Shown: positions 26,807-35,731, numbered from the stretch's first letter. The stretch: DNA of 64,000 nucleotides from Terrabacter sp. Root85 (GCF_001429185.1 NZ_LMIW01000001.1:1205490-1269489), one strand, 5' to 3'. Notes: generated from the sequence alone by a model not told the origin. Numbers and translations: made by a program.

Positions 26807-27646
26807 ATGAGCAGCCCAACCGTGAGTCCCGTTGTCGCCGTCGCGTCCCCGACCGAGGGCGTCGTCACGACCTCCCGGAACGTGCGGCACGACCGTCGTC
26901 ACGACCCGGTGCGGCTGCGTCGACTGGCGCTCATCGCTCGCGGACGGCGCGCCCGCATGGCCGCCACGGTGGCCGTCGTCTTCGCCCTCGCCGGCGTCAA
27001 CGTCGCCAACCACGTGCTCGGCTGGGACACCATGTGGCTCGGCCCCGTCGGTGCCGTCGCCCTCCTGGCCTTCGCCCGGTGGCAGGGCCTGTCCTGGCAC
27101 CAGCTCGGCCTCGCCCGGCACACCCACGCCCGCGGCATCCGCTGGGGACTCGGCGTCATCGCCGTCGTCGGGCTCGTCTACCTCGTCGGCATCCTGCTCC
27201 CGACGACGCGCACCGCGTTCCTCGACGTGCGCTACCACCTGCCCCCGGCCGGTGCGCTGCTCACGGCCTTCGTCATGATCCCGGTCGGCACGATCCTGCT
27301 CGAGGAGGTCGCCTTCCGCTCCGTGCTCTGGGGCTTCCTCTCCCGGCACGCCCGGATGTGGCAGGTGCTCGCCGGGTCGTCCCTGCTCTTCGGCCTCTGG
27401 CACATCTTCCCCGCCATGGCCTCGGCCACCGGCAACGAGGCGATCGGCTCCGCCGTGTCCGGGCTGGGCCCCTTCGCCAAGGCGGCCGTCGTCGGCGGCA
27501 CCGTGCTCTTCACGGCGCTCGGTGGAGTCCTCGCCGGCGAGCTGCGCCGGCGCAGCGGCAGCCTCTTCGCGAGCGTCGGCATGCACTGGGCGACGAACTC
27601 GCTCGGCGTGCTCTTCGGCGTCCTCGCCTGGCGCCTCGCCGCCTGA
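26807..27646 (+). CDS. CPBP-family intramembrane metalloprotease
   Basis: About 279 residues with six to eight transmembrane segments. The CPBP (CAAX protease and bacteriocin-processing) motifs are present: LLEEVAFRSVLWG (EExxxR), LLFGLWHIFP (FxxxH) and a terminal HWATNSLGV. These enzymes cleave within membranes; roles range from bacteriocin immunity to protein maturation, and the substrate is unknown. ATG 26807 follows GGGAG very closely, and ATG 26798 in frame is the alternative start. Confidence 0.88.
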   Translation: MSSPTVSPVVAVASPTEGVVTTSRNVRHDRRHDPVRLRRLALIARGRRARMAATVAVVFALAGVNVANHVLGWDTMWLGPVGAVALLAFARWQGLSWHQLGLARHTHARGIRWGLGVIAVVGLVYLVGILLPTTRTAFLDVRYHLPPAGALLTAFVMIPVGTILLEEVAFRSVLWGFLSRHARMWQVLAGSSLLFGLWHIFPAMASATGNEAIGSAVSGLGPFAKAAVVGGTVLFTALGGVLAGELRRRSGSLFASVGMHWATNSLGVLFGVLAWRLAA

Positions 27647-27763
27647 CGCACCGGCTCACGCGCTCACCGGTACGGGCTGCACTCAGGAATGCGCGCTCGG
27701 ACGATGAGTGCGTCGTGCAGCGTGCACCGCTGGCGCGGGCGCGCACTGCTGGGACAGGTGCGC

Positions 27764-28048
27764 TCAGGCGCCGGCGCCCGCCCCGGCGACCTGCGGGACG
27801 TACGTCTGCTCGGCGATCTCGTCACCGCACTGCGAGCAGCACCATCCGGTCTCGCGCTTGAGGTAGCTGTGTCCGGCCGCGCGGCAGGCCCGGCCCGGGC
27901 CGGCGTCGTCCCAACGCGGCCCGGCGCCCGTCGGCCGGCCGGCGCGGACGTAGGCCGTGGCGAAGAGGGAGCCGACGAGGATGGTGAGAAGGGCGAGAGG
28001 CCAAGCCGCAGCCAGGGAGGCTGCTCCGTCGACGATCACCGAGTTCAT
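27764..28048 (-). CDS. Small membrane protein with cysteine-rich tail
   Basis: About 94 residues, unknown. One transmembrane helix (about 10-32, AAAWPLALLTILVGSLFATAY) precedes a Cys/His-containing tail with AGHSYLKRETGWCCSQCGDE, which could bind zinc (CxxC). Codon use is that of neighbouring genes and the reading frame has strong third-position GC, but there is no good ribosome-binding site. The frame is open upstream to 28099. Confidence 0.5.
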   Translation of the reverse strand: MNSVIVDGAASLAAAWPLALLTILVGSLFATAYVRAGRPTGAGPRWDDAGPGRACRAAGHSYLKRETGWCCSQCGDEIAEQTYVPQVAGAGAGA

Positions 28049-28166
28049 GTCGCGAACTCTCGTCCGCGTGGTGCAAGACACCGCCGGACACACCGGCAAG
28101 AACTCCGCAAGAAGTGCGCAAGACGCACACCGGGATCAGCCGGACATCGGTTGACCCGCAGGCGGC

Positions 28167-28199
28167 CGTGGCCACCCAGCGGGATGCTGGGTGGCCACG
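28167..28199. terminator. Terminator hairpin downstream of the sedolisin gene
   Basis: A perfect 14-bp stem (28167-28180 with 28186-28199) with a 5-base loop lies about 28 bp past the end of the minus-strand peptidase gene, positioned to terminate it. Confidence 0.8.
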
Positions 28200-28227
28200 A
28201 CACGGCATACGTGCTCGGAGGGGTGGG

Positions 28228-29580
28228 TCAGTGGATGAGCTGCCCCACGAGGTTCGAGACGTCCGGTGAGCCGAGACCGGTCGGGTCGTCGTAGCCGACC
28301 TTCGCGTCGAGGCCCGGTCCCTGCCAGGCGTTGTTGCCCGACGTCACGTCGTGGAAGGCGAGGGCGTGCGTCGCCCCGGTGCCGATCGCGTAGAGCGCCG
28401 GGTTGAGGGCGCCCAGACGGTGACCCGCCTGCTGGTCGGCGAGGGCGCCGATCGCGGCCCACTGCGGCGAGCCGGAGCTCGTGCCGCCGTAGAAGTAGAA
28501 ACCGTTGTCGTCCGGGTTGGCGTTGAAGCCCTCGTAGACGAAGACCGACGTGTAGACCGACGCGTTGTAGGACACGTCCGACGTCGTGCGCATCGCGTTG
28601 CCGGTGACGCCGGCCTGGTAGGCGGGCACCGGGAAGACCGTGCTCGGGGCGCCGCCCGTCGCGCCGATCGGGCCGAGCGTGCAGCCGAACGGCTGGTGCA
28701 CGGCGCACGACGCCTCGTCGCCCCACACCGTCTCGCCCTGGTAGGCGCCGGTGTCGCTCGCGAAGAGGTTCGTGCCGCCCACCGCGGTGACGAGCGGGTC
28801 GGAGGCCGGGTAGCCGGCCGCGAGGGCCGGGCCGCCGTTCGAGGCGCCGTCGTCGCCGGAGGAGGCGAAGAGCGAGATCCCCTTGGCGGCGGCCGCCGCG
28901 AAGTTCGCGTGCGACTGCTGGAGCTGGAGGTTGTTGCCCTTGCCCTTGATCGCGGCCTCGTCGGCGCCGTAGCTCATCGACAGGACGTCGCCGAGGTCGT
29001 GGTCGACGGCGTACTTCACGGCGACGTTGAGCGCGTTGCCGTAGTTGTTCGGCGCGACGACGAGGTTGATCGTCGCGTCGGGTGCGATGGCGTGCGCCCA
29101 CTGGACGTCGAGGCTCGTCTCCCCCGCCCAGCTGAGCGGCTGGCCCTGGTGGGCCGTGCTCGTCTGCGGAGCACCTCCGGGGTAGTAGACGTTGAGGTCG
29201 GCCTTGGGCAGGCCGAACGTCTGGCTGAAGACGTCGAGGTCCGCCCGGACCGTCGGGCTGCCGTAGGCGTCGACGACGACGATGCGCTGTCCCTTGCCGG
29301 TCCACCCGTCGGGGATGTCGTACGCCTTGCGGATGAGGGCCGGCGTGTAGCAGGCGAGCCCGATCCGGGCCACGCACTGCGACGGTGTCGGCAGTGCGCC
29401 CGGCTTCGTGCCCGTGGAGAACTGCTTCGTCAGTGGGTGGACGGTGTAGACGATGTCGCTGCCGTCCGTGCCGGCGGCCGACGCCTCCGACCCGGCCGCG
29501 AAGGTCGTGCCGAGCGCGAGGGCGCTCGCGGCGAGCCCCACCCCCACGACGGTCCTGGTGCGCCTGGTGTGTGTGCGCAT
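28228..29580 (-). CDS. Secreted S53-family (sedolisin-type) serine peptidase
   Basis: 450 residues. The signal peptide is about residues 1-36 (ending near SEASAAG). The S53 domain shows the Glu-Asp pair in SWAGETSLDVQWAHAI, the oxyanion Asp in FASSGDDGAS, and the nucleophile in YGGTSSGSPQWAA, corresponding to the GTSxxxP motif. Calcium-site residues are likely in the C-terminal HDVTSGNN and GYDDPTGLGSP. The large pro-domain typical of sedolisins is missing, leaving only about 60 residues before the catalytic part. It probably degrades proteins outside the cell at acid pH. AAGGGG precedes ATG 29580. Confidence 0.9.
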   Translation of the reverse strand: MRTHTRRTRTVVGVGLAASALALGTTFAAGSEASAAGTDGSDIVYTVHPLTKQFSTGTKPGALPTPSQCVARIGLACYTPALIRKAYDIPDGWTGKGQRIVVVDAYGSPTVRADLDVFSQTFGLPKADLNVYYPGGAPQTSTAHQGQPLSWAGETSLDVQWAHAIAPDATINLVVAPNNYGNALNVAVKYAVDHDLGDVLSMSYGADEAAIKGKGNNLQLQQSHANFAAAAAKGISLFASSGDDGASNGGPALAAGYPASDPLVTAVGGTNLFASDTGAYQGETVWGDEASCAVHQPFGCTLGPIGATGGAPSTVFPVPAYQAGVTGNAMRTTSDVSYNASVYTSVFVYEGFNANPDDNGFYFYGGTSSGSPQWAAIGALADQQAGHRLGALNPALYAIGTGATHALAFHDVTSGNNAWQGPGLDAKVGYDDPTGLGSPDVSNLVGQLIH

Positions 29581-29729
29581 GGTGCCCCTTCCCTGTAGCC
29601 CCCGAGGCGGCTCGCTCGAGCCGTCTCGGAACGTAGGTGCGGTTTCTGCGAACCGGCTGGGTGCACCCTGCCGGTCACATGGGAGACATCTCGGACGACG
29701 GTCCGCCCGCGGCTGCGACACTGGCGCGC

Positions 29730-30245
29730 ATGGACGGCTTCACGATCCGGGCGGTGCGCCCGGACGACTACGAACGGCTCGGGGAGCTGACGGCCGCGGC
29801 CTACCTCGACGACGGGCTGCTCGACTACGGCGATGCGGACCCCTACCTCGCCGTGCTGCGCGACGTCGGGCGTCGGGCCGAGCACGCCGAGGTCCTCGTG
29901 GCGGTCGACGACGCGGGCACGGTCCTCGGCGGCGTGGCCTTCGTCGGCGCTCCCGGCCCGTTCGCCGACGTCGCGCGCGAGGGTGAGGCCGAGTTCCGCA
30001 CGCTCGCCGTCGCGCCCGAGGGTCGCGGCCGCGGCATCGGGACGGCCCTCGTCCGCGAGTGCATCGACCGGTCGCGGGCCCTCGGACGGCGCCGCGTCGT
30101 GCTCTCGACCCAGCCGATGATGCACGCCGCCCACCGCGTCTACGAGCGCTTCGGCTTCACCCGCGCCCCGGAGCGCGACTGGTCACCGATCGCCACGCTG
30201 ACCCTGCTCGTCTACGAGCTCGAGCTCGAGACCGCTCGGGACTGA
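29730..30245 (+). CDS. GNAT-family N-acetyltransferase
   Basis: 171 residues. The acetyl-CoA-binding motif A is FRTLAVAPEGRGRGIGTALVRECID, with QxxGxG-type Arg/Gly spacing, and a C-terminal VYERFGFTRAPERDW completes motif B. The substrate is unknown. I chose ATG 29730 (MDGFTIRAVRPDDY), which matches the usual GNAT N-terminus; the frame is open to 29637. Its last 34 bases overlap the convergent nucleotidyltransferase gene. Confidence 0.88.
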   Translation: MDGFTIRAVRPDDYERLGELTAAAYLDDGLLDYGDADPYLAVLRDVGRRAEHAEVLVAVDDAGTVLGGVAFVGAPGPFADVAREGEAEFRTLAVAPEGRGRGIGTALVRECIDRSRALGRRRVVLSTQPMMHAAHRVYERFGFTRAPERDWSPIATLTLLVYELELETARD

Positions 30246-31039
30246 GCGTCGGCCGCCGACCGGGTGATGAGCTCGCGGACGGCCGCGACGATCGTCGGGT
30301 CGAGCTCGACGTGGGCCTCGAGCAGGCGCAGGAGCGTGGCAGCCGCGTGGGCGTTGCGCTCGTATCCGGGCACGAGGTCGGCCAGCGGCAGCAGGTCCGG
30401 GCCGAAGCGACGCTCGACACCGCGGTCGACGACGAAGACGTCCTGCTGCTCGCCGTGCCCGAGCCCCAGGTGACCGAGCACCGTGACCCAGCGGTCGACG
30501 GCATACCCCTGGATGAAGCGGGTCGCGGTGAGGCGCTCGCCGCGCAGGTCGCGGTGCAGCCCGACGTAGAGGTTGGTGATGGCCTCGCCGACCTCGTGCT
30601 GGAGCGAGGGCGGCTGCGGCAGTGGGACTGTGGGGACCTCGAGGCCGGCGGGTGCGTCGGCGCGGCTCCAGTGGATGCGGCCCGGCGGGTAGCCGGCGGT
30701 CGCCATGTCGGCGAGGGCGAAGACGGCGTACTCGGCGAAGAGGTCGCCCTCGAGGAGCGCCTTGCGGCCGAGGTCACTGTTCTCGAACGACCACACGACC
30801 GGGTGCGCGGCCTCGAGCCAGTCGATGTCGGCGATGTAGCGGTCGCGGGTGGCCGTGTCGTCGACGACGACGAAGAAGTCCGCGTCGGAGTGCTCGTCGA
30901 GGCGGTGCAGGTCGCGGCCGACCGAGCCGAGGCCGAGCAGCGCGACCGCGTCGCCGCGGCGGTCGAGCTCGGCGCCGAGGCGGTCGAGGAAGGCGAGCAG
31001 GCGTTGCGGGACGGTGGGCGGGGTGGGGTTGGACGGCAT
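30212..31039 (-). CDS. Nucleotidyltransferase-domain protein
   Basis: 275 residues. The polymerase-beta-like signature GSVGRDLHRLDEHSDADFFVVVDD (GSxGR followed by DxD) is at about residues 38-60. The rest is helical, without a recognised second domain. The protein could be an aminoglycoside-type nucleotidyltransferase, an antitoxin-like MNT relative or a housekeeping enzyme; the sequence does not decide. It ends in a run of five serines in the stretch overlapping the GNAT gene. A GGCATAC motif overlaps the ATG. Confidence 0.75.
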   Translation of the reverse strand: MPSNPTPPTVPQRLLAFLDRLGAELDRRGDAVALLGLGSVGRDLHRLDEHSDADFFVVVDDTATRDRYIADIDWLEAAHPVVWSFENSDLGRKALLEGDLFAEYAVFALADMATAGYPPGRIHWSRADAPAGLEVPTVPLPQPPSLQHEVGEAITNLYVGLHRDLRGERLTATRFIQGYAVDRWVTVLGHLGLGHGEQQDVFVVDRGVERRFGPDLLPLADLVPGYERNAHAAATLLRLLEAHVELDPTIVAAVRELITRSAADAQSRAVSSSSS

Positions 31040-31275
31040 ACGTCGTCTCCTTGTCGGTGTGTCAGGGAGTCGACGTTTCAGCCCGCCCGGCCCGGGGGGC
31101 CGTCGAGGTCGCGACAGGGGCAGGGTATGCCGTCGCGTGCGTCCGCGGAAGGGGTCGGGCGGGTGCGGGGCCGGCTGCCGGGCGAGTGCCCGGCGAGGGA
31201 GCGAGCGGTCCCTCGGAGTCAGAGGCTTCGGACGGCGTGTCGCCCCGGCGTGCATGGCAGGGTGGAGGGGTGCCC

Positions 31276-31614
31276 GTGACCATCGACGACGTGCGGCGCG
31301 TGGCCGAGCAGCTCCCCCGCTCGTACGAGGTGCTCGTCCGCGACCGCGTGAAGTTCCGTGTCGGCAAGATCGTGTGGCTCGCGTTCTCCGCCGACGAGAC
31401 GCAGATGGGGTTCGCCTTCCCCAAGGAGGAGCGCGACGTGCTCGTCGCGAGCGAGCCCGACGTCTTCCTCATGCCGCGCCGGTCCGACCTCCGCTTCAAC
31501 TGGGTCGAGGTGCGCCTCGACGCGCTCGACGTCGACCGGATGCGCGAGATCGTCATCGACGCCTGGCGACTCGTCGTGCCCAAGACCGTGGCGCTCGCCC
31601 GCGCCGGCGACTGA
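31276..31614 (+). CDS. MmcQ/YjbR-family protein
   Basis: About 112 residues matching the MmcQ/YjbR DNA-binding-like fold (PF04237): VTIDDVRRVAEQLPRSYE at the start, KFRVGKIVWLAFSADE, and the C-terminal NWVEVRLDALD-EIVIDAWRLVVPK. Function is unknown in most bacteria. I chose the GTG at 31276 because GGAGGGG ends five bases upstream; the GTG at 31270 is the alternative. It is divergent from the nucleotidyltransferase gene. Confidence 0.82.
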   Translation: MTIDDVRRVAEQLPRSYEVLVRDRVKFRVGKIVWLAFSADETQMGFAFPKEERDVLVASEPDVFLMPRRSDLRFNWVEVRLDALDVDRMREIVIDAWRLVVPKTVALARAGD

Positions 31615-31623
31615 GCCGGACCC

Positions 31624-32199
31624 TCAGGCGTCGAGCCCGGCGACCTCACGTGCCGTCGCGACGAACGCCGGGGCCGTGACCTCTACCCCGTCGAGATAAC
31701 CCCCGACGAGCGCGGCGTCGCGGAGCAGGACGAGCGCCGCGGCCGAGGCCTCGGGGTCGGGCAGCCCTGCGGCGCGGGCCAGCTCGGACAGGGACTGTCG
31801 GAACCACGTCCGGTGCGCGGTGACGATTCGCCGCACCGCGCTGTCGGCGTCGGGGAACTCCGCCGCCGCGTTGATGAACGGGCAGCCGCGCGTGTGGTAG
31901 CTCGTGATGTCGAGCGCGATGGTGTCGATGACCCGGCCGAGCAGCTCCGTCGGGGTGCCGCCGTCGGCCTCGGCGTCCGCGAAGTAGCCGCGCAGCGTGG
32001 CGTCCTCGGACTCGAGGTAGGCCACGACGAGCGCCTCCTTGCCGGCGAAGTGGCGGTACATCGTGGCGCGGGTGACGCCGGCCTCCTCGAGGATGCGATC
32101 GACGCCGACGCCGTTGATGCCCTCGCGGTAGAAGAGCCGGGAGGCGGCGGCGAGCAGGCGCTCGCGGCCGGGGGTCCGCGTCGTCGTCGGCTCGTCCAC
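31624..32199 (-). CDS. TetR-family transcriptional regulator
   Basis: 191 residues, GTG start. The N-terminal HTH (about 12-58) reads RERLLAAASRLFYREGINGVG...ATMYRHFAGKEAL, a textbook TetR domain. The C-terminal domain has the pattern of the LmrA/YxaF-like group (YHTRGCPFINAAAEFPD), which senses small hydrophobic compounds. It is divergent from an alpha/beta hydrolase. The palindrome at 32304-32317 between them is the probable operator, predicting repression of the hydrolase and possibly of itself. Confidence 0.92.
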   Translation of the reverse strand: MDEPTTTRTPGRERLLAAASRLFYREGINGVGVDRILEEAGVTRATMYRHFAGKEALVVAYLESEDATLRGYFADAEADGGTPTELLGRVIDTIALDITSYHTRGCPFINAAAEFPDADSAVRRIVTAHRTWFRQSLSELARAAGLPDPEASAAALVLLRDAALVGGYLDGVEVTAPAFVATAREVAGLDA

Positions 32200-32303
32200 G
32201 TCGCCACGCTAACGCAGGTGATAGACCGGCTCGCGCGGTCCGTTGGCCGAGGGGAAACCGGTGTGCCCGACCTCTGGCGCACGTCGACGGGAATGGCTAC
32301 TGT

Positions 32304-32317
32304 AGAACGATCGTTCT
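32304..32317. promoter_or_regulatory. Probable TetR operator palindrome
   Basis: AGAACGATCGTTCT is a perfect 14-bp palindrome in the 160-bp gap between the divergent tetR and hydrolase genes, 43 bp before the hydrolase ATG. AACGATCGTT cores are typical of operators of this TetR subgroup. Confidence 0.75.
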
Positions 32318-32359
32318 GCCTGCTGGACCCATCCACCCCTCACCGCACGGGAGAACCCC

Positions 32360-33310
32360 ATGAGCACCACGCCACCCGCCACGCCCGCCGCCACCTCCGT
32401 CATCACCGCCACCGAGCGCGCCCAGGTCGAGGCTGCCAACGCGAGCGGACGCCAGCCCGTCGTCTTCGTCCACGGCCTCTGGCTGCTCCCGAGCAGCTGG
32501 GACGCGTGGCGCGAGCACTTCGAGTCCCTCGGCTACGCCACGCTCGCCCCCGGCTGGCCCGACGACCCCGAGACCGTCGAGGAGGCCCGCGCCCACCCGG
32601 AGGTCTTCGCCGGCAAGACCGTCGGCCAGGTCACCGACCACGTCGCCGACGTCATCCGCCTGCTCGACCGCGAGCCGGTCGTCATCGGTCACTCCTTCGG
32701 TGGCCTCATCACCCAGAAGCTCGCCGGTCAGGGTCTCGCCCGAGCCTCCGTCGCCGTCGACCCGGCGCCCTTCCGCGGCGTGCTGCCCCTCCCCGTCTCG
32801 GCGCTGCGCGCGAGCTCTCCCGTGCTGACCAACCCGGCCAACTACAACCGGCACGTCTCGCTGACCTTCGACCAGTACCGCTACGCCTTCGCCAACGCCG
32901 TCAGCGCCGAGGAGGCGGCCGACCTCTACCGCACGTATCCCGTTGCGGCGCCGGGCCGCCCGCTCTTCCAGGCCGCCACGGCGAACTTCAACCCGCGCAC
33001 CGAGGCCAGCGTCGACACCGGCAACCCCGACCGCGGCCCGCTCCTCGTCATCAGCGGCGAGAAGGACCACATCGTGCCGTGGGCCATCGCGCACGCCTCC
33101 TACAAGCGTCAGCTGAAGAACCCCGCCCCCACCGAGATCATCGAGATCCCGGGGCGCGGGCACTCGCTCGTCGTCGACAGCGGCTGGCGCGAGGTCGCCG
33201 ACGCCGCCGCCGCCTTCCTCGCCCGCCACGGCGCCGGGCCCGACGCAGCCCCGGAAGCAGCCCCGGACGCAGCCCCGGAAGCAGCACCAGACGCAACACC
33301 AGACGCCTGA
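32360..33310 (+). CDS. Alpha/beta hydrolase
   Basis: 316 residues. The oxyanion region is VVFVHGLWLLPSSWD, the nucleophile elbow VVIGHSFGGLI (Ser), the acid Asp in SGEKDHIVPW, and the His in GRGHSLVVDSGW. It probably hydrolyses an ester, lactone or small xenobiotic, induced through the adjacent TetR regulator. The last 24 residues or so are PDAA/PEAA repeats encoded by imperfect 12-bp tandem units (about 33240-33307), a low-complexity tail not needed for the fold. GGGAG precedes the ATG. Confidence 0.9.
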   Translation: MSTTPPATPAATSVITATERAQVEAANASGRQPVVFVHGLWLLPSSWDAWREHFESLGYATLAPGWPDDPETVEEARAHPEVFAGKTVGQVTDHVADVIRLLDREPVVIGHSFGGLITQKLAGQGLARASVAVDPAPFRGVLPLPVSALRASSPVLTNPANYNRHVSLTFDQYRYAFANAVSAEEAADLYRTYPVAAPGRPLFQAATANFNPRTEASVDTGNPDRGPLLVISGEKDHIVPWAIAHASYKRQLKNPAPTEIIEIPGRGHSLVVDSGWREVADAAAAFLARHGAGPDAAPEAAPDAAPEAAPDATPDA

Positions 33311-33322
33311 GGCCCCGCGCGG

Positions 33323-33727
33323 TCAGCCGATCCGGTAGGTCGCGGACGCGCGGAGACCCCGCTCCGCCTCCCCGCGCTCGATGCAGAACTCGTTGCCCTC
33401 GGGGTCGGTCATCGTCACCCAGCCGGTGCCGTCCTCCTTGCGGTGGTCCGCGAGGAGGGCGGCACCCGCGGCCAGGGCCCGTTCGACGGCGTCATCGCGG
33501 GTGCCCTCGTCGGGTTCGAGGTCGAGGTGGATGCGGTTCTTCGCCGTCTTGCCCTCGGGCACCGGGATGAAGAGGAGCCCCATGCCGGGATGGGGGAAGG
33601 AGGGGGCCACGACCACCTCCGGGTCGTCGTCGTAGAAGACGTTCCAGCCGAGCAGGTCCGCCCAGAACGTCGCCAGGGCGCGCGCGTCGGCGCAGTCGAA
33701 CGTGATGCTGTGGATTCCCAGGGCCAT
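33323..33727 (-). CDS. VOC-superfamily (glyoxalase/bleomycin-resistance-like) protein
   Basis: 134 residues with two beta-alpha-beta-beta-beta modules. It starts IHSITFDCADARALATFWADLLGW and ends with MTDPEGNEFCIERG, where the C-terminal Glu is the usual metal ligand. Members of this glyoxalase_6-like subgroup (PF18029) have mostly unknown substrates. The chosen ATG 33727 begins the domain; the upstream frame to 33805 is not conserved sequence. It is convergent with the hydrolase gene, 12 bp apart. Confidence 0.85.
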   Translation of the reverse strand: MALGIHSITFDCADARALATFWADLLGWNVFYDDDPEVVVAPSFPHPGMGLLFIPVPEGKTAKNRIHLDLEPDEGTRDDAVERALAAGAALLADHRKEDGTGWVTMTDPEGNEFCIERGEAERGLRASATYRIG

Positions 33728-33891
33728 GAGCGCAGCGTCGTCCCGATCGCCTTCGGCCGCAAGCCGTTTGCGTATGCCGTGTGCCGGCGTCACGCGGGGC
33801 CGCACAAGTCATCGGGGAGGCAGTGCGACGGCACAGGAGGCGCACAGGGGTGCTCGCGACGGTGGAGTCATCCCCACCGAAGGAGCCCCCG

Positions 33892-34224
33892 ATGAGCACC
33901 CTCCCCCGCGCCCTGCGCCGAGCCCGACTCTGGACCGCCGGTCTGCTGACCGCGTCCACCGTCCTCGTCGGCGCCATCGGCATCCACCTCGCCGACGCCC
34001 AGAACGCGACCCAGACCGTGGCGACGCAGACCTCGTCCGGGACGAGCGACTCGACCTCGTCGAACGCGGCGAGCTCGTCCGGCTCGTCCGGCTCGTCGGG
34101 CTCGTCGGACACCTCGTCCGACTCGAGCAGCTCGGACGACTCGAGCTCGAGCTCCGGCTTCAGCGCTGTCGCCCCCGTGAGCGGCAGCAACGTCCAGGCC
34201 CAGACGAGCTCGGGTGGGTCGTGA
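33892..34224 (+). CDS. Ser-rich secreted protein, first gene of redox operon
   Basis: 110 residues. A basic N-terminus (ALRRARLW) and hydrophobic segment (about 15-33) act as signal or anchor. The rest is about half serine with Gly, Thr and Asp, no cysteines and no recognised domain. AAGGAG precedes the ATG. Its TGA overlaps the ApbE start. Position suggests a role in the exported end of the electron chain, but it has no FMN_bind domain and no S/T-G-A-S/T flavinylation site. Confidence 0.72.
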   Translation: MSTLPRALRRARLWTAGLLTASTVLVGAIGIHLADAQNATQTVATQTSSGTSDSTSSNAASSSGSSGSSGSSDTSSDSSSSDDSSSSSGFSAVAPVSGSNVQAQTSSGGS

Positions 34225-35168
34225 TGGACACCGTCGCGAGCCCTCACGTCGTGGCGAGCACCTTCCAGGCCATCGGCACGACGAACTCGGTCCTCGTCAC
34301 CCGGCCCGAGGTCCTTGCCGACGCCGTCGAGTTCGCCCAGCGGCACCTGCGCGAGGTCGACCGCGCCGTGAGTCGCTTCCGCCCCGACTCCGAGGTCAGC
34401 CTGCTGGCCGAGCGGGCCCGCGGGGCACCCGCCGAGGCGTTCGTGTCTCCGACCTTCGCGGCATACCTCCAGGCGGCGCTGCGCGTCGCGCGCCTCACCG
34501 GCGGTCTCGTCGACCCGACCGTGGGGTCGGCGCTCGCGGCCGAGGGCTACGACGACGACCTCGACGTCGTGCGCCGTCGCGCCGGCTTCCACCAGGTGCG
34601 CGTCGCGTGCGTGCCGCACTGGCACACGGTGCACCTGAACGTCTCCGCGCGCCGCGTCTCCGTCGCGCCCGGCACGCTGCTCGACCTCGGCGCCACCGCG
34701 AAGGCGTATGCCGCCGACACCGTCGCTGCGCTCCTCGCCGAGTCCCTGCCGGGCGGGTTCGCCGTCAACCTCGGAGGCGACGTCGCGGTCGCCGGTGACC
34801 TACCGCCCCACGGGTGGGCGATCGGCATCGAGGACGCGTCGGGGGCCACACGGCAGGTCGTCACGAGCACCGGGCAGGCCGTCGCGACGTCGTCGACCCA
34901 GCTGCGCGTGTGGGAGACCGACGACGGCCCGCGCCACCACATCGTCGACCCCCGCACCGGCCACGTCGCTCCCGTCGTCTGGTCGCAGGTGTCGTGCGCC
35001 GCGGCGACGTGCCTCGAGGCGAACGCCGCCTCGACGGCCGCCGTCGTGCTCGGCACCGACGCCCCGGCCTGGCTGACCCGACAAGGCATCCCGGCACGGC
35101 TCGAGACGGTCGACGGTCGCGTCGTCACGACCGCCGGCTGGCCGGACGTGTCCCGGAGGGCTGCCTGA
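34224..35168 (+). CDS. apbE: ApbE-type FAD:protein FMN transferase
   Basis: 314 residues. ApbE attaches FMN from FAD to Ser/Thr of extracytoplasmic or membrane redox proteins. Hallmarks are AIGTTNSVL, SRFRPDSEVSLL, GGLVDPTVGSAL, LDLGATAKAYAAD, FAVNLGGDVAV, TSSTQLRVW and HHIVDPRTGHVA, the last with the metal-binding region. No signal peptide is evident, so it acts in the cytoplasm or is exported by another route. It lies in a tightly coupled operon (TGATG before, one-base overlap after) with electron-transfer genes. Confidence 0.92.
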   Translation: MDTVASPHVVASTFQAIGTTNSVLVTRPEVLADAVEFAQRHLREVDRAVSRFRPDSEVSLLAERARGAPAEAFVSPTFAAYLQAALRVARLTGGLVDPTVGSALAAEGYDDDLDVVRRRAGFHQVRVACVPHWHTVHLNVSARRVSVAPGTLLDLGATAKAYAADTVAALLAESLPGGFAVNLGGDVAVAGDLPPHGWAIGIEDASGATRQVVTSTGQAVATSSTQLRVWETDDGPRHHIVDPRTGHVAPVVWSQVSCAAATCLEANAASTAAVVLGTDAPAWLTRQGIPARLETVDGRVVTTAGWPDVSRRAA

Positions 35169-35731
35169 TGAACGAGCTGCTCTGGTACGTCTCGCGCGCC
35201 ACCGGCGTCGTCAGCATCGTGCTGCTCACCGTCGTCGTCGTGCTCGGCCTCGTGACGTCCGGCCGGCGGCGCCCCACGGGCGAGTCGGCAACGATCGTCA
35301 TGGCCCTGCACCGGTGGCTCTCGCTCGGCGCGAGCGTCTTCCTCCTCGCGCACATCGCGACCGCGATCGCCGAGACGTACGTGTCCATCGACCTCGTCTC
35401 GGCGGTCCTGCCGTTCACGTCGGGCTACGAGGCCCTCTGGGTCGGGCTCGGGACGCTCGCCTTCGACCTCCTCCTCGCCGTCGGCGTCACCTCGGCCCTG
35501 CGGCACCGCCTCGCCGAGCGCACGTGGCGACGCGTGCACCTGCTCTCCTACGCGCTCTGGCCGATGGCGATCGTCCACGGCCTGGCGCTCGGCACGAGCG
35601 GCGAGCTGCTCCTCCGCGGCACGACCGCCGCCTGCGCCGTCGTCGGCGTCTCCGCCATCACCTGGCGCTACACCTCCACCCACGGCGACCGCGAACGTCG
35701 CGTCGCCGTCGCAGCCCAGGAGTGGTCATGA
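35168..35731 (+). CDS. Ferric-reductase-like haem membrane protein
   Basis: 187 residues with five to six transmembrane helices. Histidines in two helices (MALHRWLSLGASVFLLAHIAT and RRVHLLSYALWPMAIVHGLAL) have the spacing of bis-haem ferric-reductase-like domains (PF01794). It lacks an FAD/NAD(P)H domain; electrons probably come from the NuoF/RnfC-like partner encoded next. Gene order and overlaps on both sides indicate a membrane redox complex. Confidence 0.85.
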   Translation: MNELLWYVSRATGVVSIVLLTVVVVLGLVTSGRRRPTGESATIVMALHRWLSLGASVFLLAHIATAIAETYVSIDLVSAVLPFTSGYEALWVGLGTLAFDLLLAVGVTSALRHRLAERTWRRVHLLSYALWPMAIVHGLALGTSGELLLRGTTAACAVVGVSAITWRYTSTHGDRERRVAVAAQEWS

